From positions 5,112 through 69,111 of the forward strand of contig CAZVRW010000012.1 of assembly GCA_964630265.1 (NCBI GenBank): a DNA stretch of 64,000 nt, read 5' to 3'. The notes beneath the pieces are model-generated. The model worked only from the letters and a program-made list of their open reading frames with translations, was not told where the DNA came from and did no database searches. The DNA is from CAZBWP01 sp964630265. GTDB taxonomy: Bacteria; Pseudomonadota; Alphaproteobacteria; Rhodospirillales; Defluviicoccaceae. Positions 59,078 through 64,000 of this stretch are shown here, in pieces. Both the position numbers and the translations under genes were made by a program. The first letter of the stretch is position 1. Each line of letters begins with the position of its first letter.

Positions 59078-60451
59078 TCAAACCGCGAGTGCGAACTGTT
59101 CGGGGTCGGTCAGGGTCCGGGCGATCGTGGCGGTGAACCGGGCCGCTTCGGCGCCATCGATGACGCGATGGTCGAAGGCGACGCAGATCGGTAGCATCCG
59201 TCGCGCGACGATCCGGTGATCGTCGAGCGTGCCGTCGACGACCGGGTGCAGCCGCGCCGCGGCAAGCCCGAGAATGGCGACTTCCGGGTGGTTGATGATC
59301 GGCGTGAAGCCGGTGCCGCCCAGTCCGCCCACGTTGGTGATGGTGAAGGTGCCGCCGGCTAGGTCCTCGCGCGACGCCTCGTCTTCGCGCAGACGATCGG
59401 CCAACTCCGTCAGTTCGATGGCAAGATCGACCAGACTCTTCCGGTCGACGTCCCGGATCACCGGAACGAGCAGGCCACGATCGGTATCCAGGGCGACGCC
59501 GATGTGGCAATAGCGCTTGAGGATGATCTCGTCGGACGCCGAATCGAGGCTGGCGTTGAAGCGCGGGAATGCGCTCAACGCCGCGGCGGCGGCCTTCAAC
59601 GCGAAAGCGGTGATGGTGAGCTTGCCGCCCTTGGCCGCAACGGTCTCCTCGTGACGCAGGCGAAACTCTTCCAGCGCCGTGATATCGACCAGCTCCTGGT
59701 GGGTGACATGCGGGATTTGTGACCAGGACTGGGCCATCCGCCTCGCGATGGTCCGGCGCATGGACGGCATGTTTTGATGCTCGACCGGCCCCCACTGCGC
59801 GAAATCGGGGAGGGCGGGAACTTCCGGTCGCGCTTCGCCCGGCGGTTCCTCGCGCTCCGACCGTTCGGCGCCGGACTTCTCTTTATCGCGTCGTTCGGCG
59901 AGAGCACGAACATCCTCGACGACAACACGACCACCTTCGCCACTGGGCTCGACCTCGCGGAGATCGACGTCGAGTTCCCTGGCAACCCGCCGCGTGGCCG
60001 GCGAGGCTGGCACGGGGCCTTGACGGTCGTCGCCCGACGTCTTGCGGCGTGGCTGCTCTTTGGCCTCCTTTTCGGTCTGCTTTTCGCTCTTCTGCTCGGC
60101 CGTCTCGCCTTCCTTTGGCGTTGCCTCGGGCTGTGGTTTCGAGTCCGCCGGTTTCGTCGCGGTCTCATTGGACTTTTGCTCGGACTCTTCCGGACCGTCT
60201 CCCGTTTCACCCGCCCCGTCGGCGAACGTCATCAACACGTCGCCGACTTGCACCGTCTCGCCGACCTCGATCGGGATGGCCTCGATGGTGCCGCTGTACG
60301 GCGACGGGATCTCGACCGCGGCCTTATCCGTCTCGATCAACAGAAGGATGTCACCTTCCGCGACCTGATCGCCGACCTCGACATGGATCTCCCGGATTTC
60401 GGCCTCGTGGATACCTTCACCCGGGTCCTGCAACCGGAATTCCTTTGCCAT
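59078..60451 (-). CDS. pdhC: 2-oxo-acid dehydrogenase E2 (dihydrolipoamide acetyltransferase)
   Basis: 457 residues with one lipoyl domain (lipoyl-lysine in IETDKAAVEI), a long acidic Glu/Lys/Pro linker (about 80-150), a peripheral-subunit-binding domain (ASPATRRVARELDVDLREVE) and a catalytic core ending with the HxxxDG motif FDHRVIDGAEA. It transfers the acyl group from E1 to CoA. The Gram-positive-like single lipoyl domain and the E1alpha/E1beta partners mark it as the alpha2-beta2 type. Third gene in the E1alpha-E1beta-E2 run, with no E3 gene following. The linker region has a long antisense open frame that is not a gene. Confidence 0.93.
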   Translation of the reverse strand: MAKEFRLQDPGEGIHEAEIREIHVEVGDQVAEGDILLLIETDKAAVEIPSPYSGTIEAIPIEVGETVQVGDVLMTFADGAGETGDGPEESEQKSNETATKPADSKPQPEATPKEGETAEQKSEKQTEKEAKEQPRRKTSGDDRQGPVPASPATRRVARELDVDLREVEPSGEGGRVVVEDVRALAERRDKEKSGAERSEREEPPGEARPEVPALPDFAQWGPVEHQNMPSMRRTIARRMAQSWSQIPHVTHQELVDITALEEFRLRHEETVAAKGGKLTITAFALKAAAAALSAFPRFNASLDSASDEIILKRYCHIGVALDTDRGLLVPVIRDVDRKSLVDLAIELTELADRLREDEASREDLAGGTFTITNVGGLGGTGFTPIINHPEVAILGLAAARLHPVVDGTLDDHRIVARRMLPICVAFDHRVIDGAEAARFTATIARTLTDPEQFALAV

Positions 60452-60463
60452 TCCGGAGACTCC

Positions 60464-61444
60464 TTAGAATTCGAGGGTTTCCCGGATCGCGGTCGCGATC
60501 CGGTCGGCGTCCGGCAGGTACGCCTGCTCGCGTGCGAGGTACGGAAAGTGCACGTCGAACCCCGTGACGCGGCGGATCGGGGCTTCCAGATACAGGAAAG
60601 CCTTTTCGACCAGTCGGCTGACGATCTCCGCCGCCGGACCGAAACTCCGCGGGGCCTCGTGAACGATGACCACCCGACCGGTCTTCTCGACCGACTCGAC
60701 GATCAGCGCCTCGTCCAGGGGCGAGATGACCAACAGGTCGATGACATCGGCATCGACCCCGTCCTCGTCTCTCACCCGGTCCGCCGCCTCCAAGGCGCGA
60801 TGCAACATCGCACCGTAGGCGACGATGGTGATGTCATCGCCAGTCCGGACGCGCTTCGCGGTGCCGAGGGGCTCGACCGCGTCATCCTCCGGAACTTCTT
60901 CGCGGAAGGCGCGGTAGACCGCTTTCGGCTCGAAGAAGACGACCGGATCGGGATCGCGGATCGCCGCCACCAGCAACGCACGGGCGTTCCGCGGCCCCGA
61001 CGGGATGACCATCTTGATGCCCGGCATGTGGGCGTAGAAGACCTCGCGGCTCTCCGAGTGATGTTCCAGCGCGCGGACACCGCCGCCATAGGGCATGCGG
61101 GCCACCATGGGAACGGTGAACCGGCCCTGCGATCGCCATCGCATCCGTGACGCGTGTGATTCAAACTGATGAAAGCCAAGGTAGCCGAAGCCCGAGAACT
61201 GCAGTTCGCAGATCGGCCGGAGCCCCGACACCGCCATGCCGATCGACACGCCGACGATCGCCGACTCGGCGAGCGGGCTGTCGATGACCCGCGTCTCGCC
61301 AAAACGATCGAGCAGTCCTTCGGTGACGCGAAAGATGCCGCCGTCGACGCCCACGTCCTCACCGATCAGGACGACCCGTTCGTCACGCTCCATTTCCTCA
61401 CGCATGGCGAGGTTGAGCGCTTGAACCATCGTCAGTTCGCTCAT
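60464..61444 (-). CDS. pdhB: 2-oxo-acid dehydrogenase E1 beta subunit
   Basis: 326 residues from ATG 61442-61444, which overlaps the E1alpha stop (ATGA). Transketolase-type pyrimidine-binding domain (VLIGEDVGVDGGIFRVTEGL, VIDSPLAESAIVGVSIGMA) followed by the C-terminal domain (VVIVHEAPRSFGPAAEI). With E1alpha it decarboxylates a 2-oxo acid using thiamine diphosphate. The frame extends left of this start but only inside E1alpha. Ends 12 bp before E2. Confidence 0.94.
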   Translation of the reverse strand: MSELTMVQALNLAMREEMERDERVVLIGEDVGVDGGIFRVTEGLLDRFGETRVIDSPLAESAIVGVSIGMAVSGLRPICELQFSGFGYLGFHQFESHASRMRWRSQGRFTVPMVARMPYGGGVRALEHHSESREVFYAHMPGIKMVIPSGPRNARALLVAAIRDPDPVVFFEPKAVYRAFREEVPEDDAVEPLGTAKRVRTGDDITIVAYGAMLHRALEAADRVRDEDGVDADVIDLLVISPLDEALIVESVEKTGRVVIVHEAPRSFGPAAEIVSRLVEKAFLYLEAPIRRVTGFDVHFPYLAREQAYLPDADRIATAIRETLEF

Positions 61445-62547
61445 GGCTGCGTGCCTCCCCGTTTGGCGCGCAGCGCGGCCTCCAGATCGACGCGCTGCTC
61501 GGCCAGATCCCTCGGCGTTGAGGCGTAGACGTGCTCGAACGTGTGCAATGGATCGCTGAACCGTTCCATCTGCCGCTGCGCGTGTGTCCATGCCGCATCG
61601 ATCTCGTCCTCGATTTCGCCCTCCCAGCGGTCGACATCGTCTTCGGCAATCACCCCCTTGTCCGTGAGGTAGGTACAAAAGCGCGGGATCGGATCCCGTT
61701 TTTTCCACGCCTCCACCTCTTCTTTGGACCGATACTTGGTCGGATCGTCGGCCGTCGTGTGGACCGACAGCCGATAGGTGACGCACTCGACCAACGTCGG
61801 TTCACGCGCCGCCCGCGCCCTGTCGATCGCTTCGCTGACGGCGGCGTACACCGCGAGGATGTCGTTGCCGTCGACCTGGATGCCGCGCATGCCATACGCC
61901 AGTGCCTTCTGGGCGATGGTCCGGGACTTCGTCTGTTTTTCGCGCGGCAGCGAGATCGCCCACTGATTGTTCTGGCAGAGGAAGACGACGGGAGTTTGGA
62001 AGACCGCCGCGAAGTTCAGCGCCTCGTGAAAATCGCCCTGTGACGTGGCGCCATCGCCGAAGCACGTGAGGACGGCCCGGTCGTCGTCATCCTTCAGATT
62101 GAGGGCGTAACCGATCCCGACCGCATGCAACATCTGCGTCCCGACCGGAATCGAGATCGGCAGGTCGTTCTGCCCCTCGGGGATGCGTCCGCCCTCGTTG
62201 TATCCGGCGTTGTAGAGCAGGATCCCCGCCATGGGCGTACCGCGCCAGAGCGCCATGCAGGTCTCACGATAGGACGGCACCAGCCAGTCCTCGTCCCGCA
62301 GGGTGGCAATCGCCCCGATTTGCGACGCTTCCTGGCCTTCCGTAGGCCCAAAGGTCCCCAGCCGCCCCTGTCGCTGCAGACTTAACATCCGGGCATCGAA
62401 CGCACGGCAGAGCAGCATGCTTCGCAGCATTCGCTGCAAAATTTCCTCGGGAATGGATGGCTCCAGTTTTTCGTCGAGTTGGCCGTCCTCGTCTAGGATG
62501 GACAGGTAATCGACCGAGTGGTTCGAGTGGATTGCTTTCCGGGGCAT
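61441..62547 (-). CDS. pdhA: 2-oxo-acid dehydrogenase E1 alpha subunit
   Basis: 368 residues. The thiamine-diphosphate motif GDGATSQGDFHEALNFAAVF followed by CQNNQWAISLP is clear, as is the regulatory-loop region YRLSVHTTADDPTKYRS. The pattern fits pyruvate dehydrogenase or branched-chain types with separate alpha and beta chains; EGQEASQIGAI and YNEGGRIPEGQNDLP favour pyruvate. First gene of the E1alpha-E1beta-E2 run. The promoter should lie in 62548-62827. Confidence 0.94.
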   Translation of the reverse strand: MPRKAIHSNHSVDYLSILDEDGQLDEKLEPSIPEEILQRMLRSMLLCRAFDARMLSLQRQGRLGTFGPTEGQEASQIGAIATLRDEDWLVPSYRETCMALWRGTPMAGILLYNAGYNEGGRIPEGQNDLPISIPVGTQMLHAVGIGYALNLKDDDDRAVLTCFGDGATSQGDFHEALNFAAVFQTPVVFLCQNNQWAISLPREKQTKSRTIAQKALAYGMRGIQVDGNDILAVYAAVSEAIDRARAAREPTLVECVTYRLSVHTTADDPTKYRSKEEVEAWKKRDPIPRFCTYLTDKGVIAEDDVDRWEGEIEDEIDAAWTHAQRQMERFSDPLHTFEHVYASTPRDLAEQRVDLEAALRAKRGGTQP

Positions 62548-62751
62548 GTCGCCTCCTCCGCTGAGCGCCGAAATCAGGGCAGAAATCAGGACTGCGCCAC
62601 CGCTGGTCAGACTCCACTCTTGCCGGAGGGGGCCGGGTTCGCCTTTACTTGTGCTAACTGGCGCCCCGAATGCCCGTGTTCGGGCAGCCGGTCGGGCGTG
62701 GGGCGCCCCATCGAACAGAGCGCGTGACGCCTCGCAGCGGCTACGCCACCA

Positions 62752-62805
62752 CGAGGGACACGATCGGGCGATGCCGCCCGAGGGACACGATGGGGCGATG
62801 CCGCG
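62752..62805. repeat. 27-bp direct repeat, two copies
   Basis: Two adjacent copies of a 27-bp unit that begins CGAGGGACACGAT and ends GGGCGATGCCGC (62752-62778 and 62779-62805) differ at one or two positions. They lie in the 280-bp interval between E1alpha and the small minus-strand gene, where the E1alpha promoter is expected. Two-copy repeats like this may be operator pairs or slippage products. Confidence 0.55.
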
Positions 62806-62827
62806 ATCGACCGACTTCGAGGACGGC

Positions 62828-63109
62828 TCAGTTCAGCGTTACCAACGCGCCGGTCGGGGTCGGGTTCTCTCGCTGCAGCAGCGTTCGCTCCTCGTCTGCC
62901 CACGAAGCGATCTGGACGGCTTCGAGCCGGAAGGCTGCGTCCGGCTCTTCGCCCGCCGCTTCCCATACGTAGGCACCTGCCGGTCCTAAATAAAAAGTGT
63001 GATCACCAAAATGTTCCTTCAGGTGATCGTGCGCGATCGTCGAGTCCGCGATAGGCTCGGCGCCCATGGCCGCGGAGACGAGTTCCACCTGTTCGGGGCT
63101 TAACTTCAT
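62828..63109 (-). CDS. Small acidic hypothetical protein
   Basis: 93 residues. GGAG lies six bases before ATG 63107-63109. The sequence starts MKLSPEQVELVSAAMG and is acidic with a FGDHTFYLGPAGAYVWE segment; no cysteines, signal peptide or membrane span. No family recognised. It lies upstream of the E1alpha gene on the same strand, 280 bp away. Confidence 0.6.
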   Translation of the reverse strand: MKLSPEQVELVSAAMGAEPIADSTIAHDHLKEHFGDHTFYLGPAGAYVWEAAGEEPDAAFRLEAVQIASWADEERTLLQRENPTPTGALVTLN

Positions 63110-63647
63110 TGCGATCTCCCATCGAACCCAAGATTCCCAAACAGAGTACTCGACGGGTTGATATCCTCCTTAACTTGGGACAAGCCGGGCAGAATGGATG
63201 GTCGGAACGCTGCGACCTGATGGTCAACAGGGGAACCGCGTCGCCACGCGGCAGCGCCGTCGCCGCCCCGATGGGTCATCGACTTTGTCAAAAGGGTGAG
63301 CTTTGATCGTCACCTCTTCATCCCCGTGTCTTTAGCCTGCTTTAATGAGAGGTCGATCGCCGCTTGCTAGCTTGCACAAGTCAGTCGGGGCGACGCCTGC
63401 TGCAGAGCGGCGTTGGCATTGTCCATCTCGTGTCTGGGTCCATCGCCGCGACGTTGCTGGCGTTCGGGGCATCTTTGGCGTTCGACGCAGTGCTCGCGGC
63501 TCATCCCGAACCCCTTTGGTGCGAGATGAAAGCCGCCCCGACGTCGATGGCCAGCGTTTCGCGCCGCAAGGTCGTTTCCAGCCGGACAGCCCCGGCGGGA
63601 TGCCAGGTCGGCGCAGAACCTACTCACCATGACGGGAGCGCACAGCG
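63110..63647. other. Intergenic region upstream of the Dps-like gene
   Basis: 538 bases. Several short open frames on both strands overlap each other, with no ribosome site and no protein-family likeness. The promoters of the small minus-strand gene and of the Dps-like gene should lie here; no clear promoter or operator was identified. Confidence 0.5.
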
Positions 63648-64000
63648 ATGAGCACGCCATCCATCATGAAAGGGAGAGCGACACCGACCTCTGTCAACAC
63701 CGGCATCGGTGTCCCCGACCGGGCCCTCCTGATCGACGGCCTCGCCGCCATTCTCGGCGACTGCTACGTCCTCCAGTTCAAGACGCGGGTCGCGAGTTGG
63801 AACGTCGTCGGACCGCTTTTCATCGGACTGCACGATCTCATGGCCCATCAGGGCGATGATCTGAACTCTGCCATCCATGCCCTCGGCACACGCATTCGAG
63901 CGTTGGGCTTTCCGGCACCGGAGAGGCTGTCGGCCGTGGTCGAACGTTCGGAACTCGACGCGGAAACGGGCGTGGTTAGGGGGACCGCACATGACATGAT
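63648..64000 (+). CDS. Dps/ferritin-like protein with altered ferroxidase residues, 3' truncated
   Basis: 117 complete codons are visible; the window ends inside the gene. The first helix LAAILGDCYVLQFKT followed by WNVVGPLFIGLHDLMAHQ places it in the Dps family (starvation DNA-binding/iron-storage cages of 12 subunits). By eye against E. coli Dps, the ferroxidase ligands are mostly lost: the His before WN is Ser (VASWNV), the second helix keeps one His (LHDLM) but not the Asp four residues later, and the region of Asp78/Glu82 reads AIHALGTRIRALG. So it may assemble like Dps but is unlikely to oxidise iron in the usual way. ATG 63648 was chosen because the Dps-like part starts soon after it. 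Confidence 0.8.
   Translation, partial: MSTPSIMKGRATPTSVNTGIGVPDRALLIDGLAAILGDCYVLQFKTRVASWNVVGPLFIGLHDLMAHQGDDLNSAIHALGTRIRALGFPAPERLSAVVERSELDAETGVVRGTAHDM

Noticed and set aside
63364..63651. 95-residue open frame just before the Dps-like gene
   Set aside because: It overlaps other frames of similar length, lacks a ribosome site and overlaps the Dps start.
48864..64000. General-stress (EcfG-type GGAAC-N17-CGTT) promoters before the stress genes
   Set aside because: No convincing pair of boxes with the right spacing was found by eye upstream of any of these genes.

Overview
The window is a 64 kb piece of a high-GC (roughly two-thirds G+C) alphaproteobacterial chromosome. Gene content (carB-greA-purC, trxB with an Lrp and a LysR neighbour, uvrB, aqpZ, urtABCDE-fmdAB) and codon use point to the Rhodospirillales or a close relative; this is inference from gene families, not from a marker gene. 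No rRNA or tRNA gene was recognised. A run of exactly 100 N (9086-9185) inside a short tandem repeat marks a scaffold join.

1-9.5 kb: the end of a tripartite tricarboxylate transporter (TTT) binding protein, then, converging on it, a two-gene nonribosomal peptide synthetase: A(acyl-CoA-ligase type)-T-C-A-T followed 6 bp later by C-T-TE. The second A domain reads as a valine-type pocket. The terminal module has no A domain, and its thioesterase carries Cys where the usual nucleophile is Ser. 8.7-9.5 kb is non-coding and repeat-rich.

9.5-33 kb: mostly housekeeping. uvrB, a ZIP metal transporter, aspartate aminotransferase, aqpZ, an EF-G paralogue, a LysR regulator, trxB, an Lrp/AsnC regulator, purC, greA, carB, gabD and gor. 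Two features stand out. One is a strongly structured non-coding stretch at 16.9-17.04 kb that reads as a minus-strand small RNA ending in a terminator. The other is a translationally coupled RusA-like nuclease plus HEPN protein between gabD and gor. The section ends with a LuxR-type response regulator coupled to a very large NCS1-transporter/histidine-kinase/receiver fusion.

33-40 kb: a complete urea/short-chain-amide ABC transporter (urtABCDE) followed by formamidase (fmdA) and fmdB, divergent from the transporter-kinase. The likely logic is that the NCS1-kinase senses a nitrogenous solute, signals to the LuxR regulator, and controls uptake and hydrolysis of an amide.

40-64 kb: a dense run of stress, redox and metal genes: fumC, a cupin, a metallo-beta-lactamase/double rhodanese protein, a CopB-type ATPase, a CBS protein, an SDR, sodC, three small hypotheticals, an OsmC protein, an NDUFA9-like protein, an SLC13 permease coupled to an RND pump, an HPF/cold-shock fusion, a pyruvate-dehydrogenase-type E1alpha-E1beta-E2 operon without E3, and a Dps-like protein cut by the window end. 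Several members have altered active-site residues (MBL protein, SDR, Dps). The region looks like an accessory stress or low-oxygen survival island.
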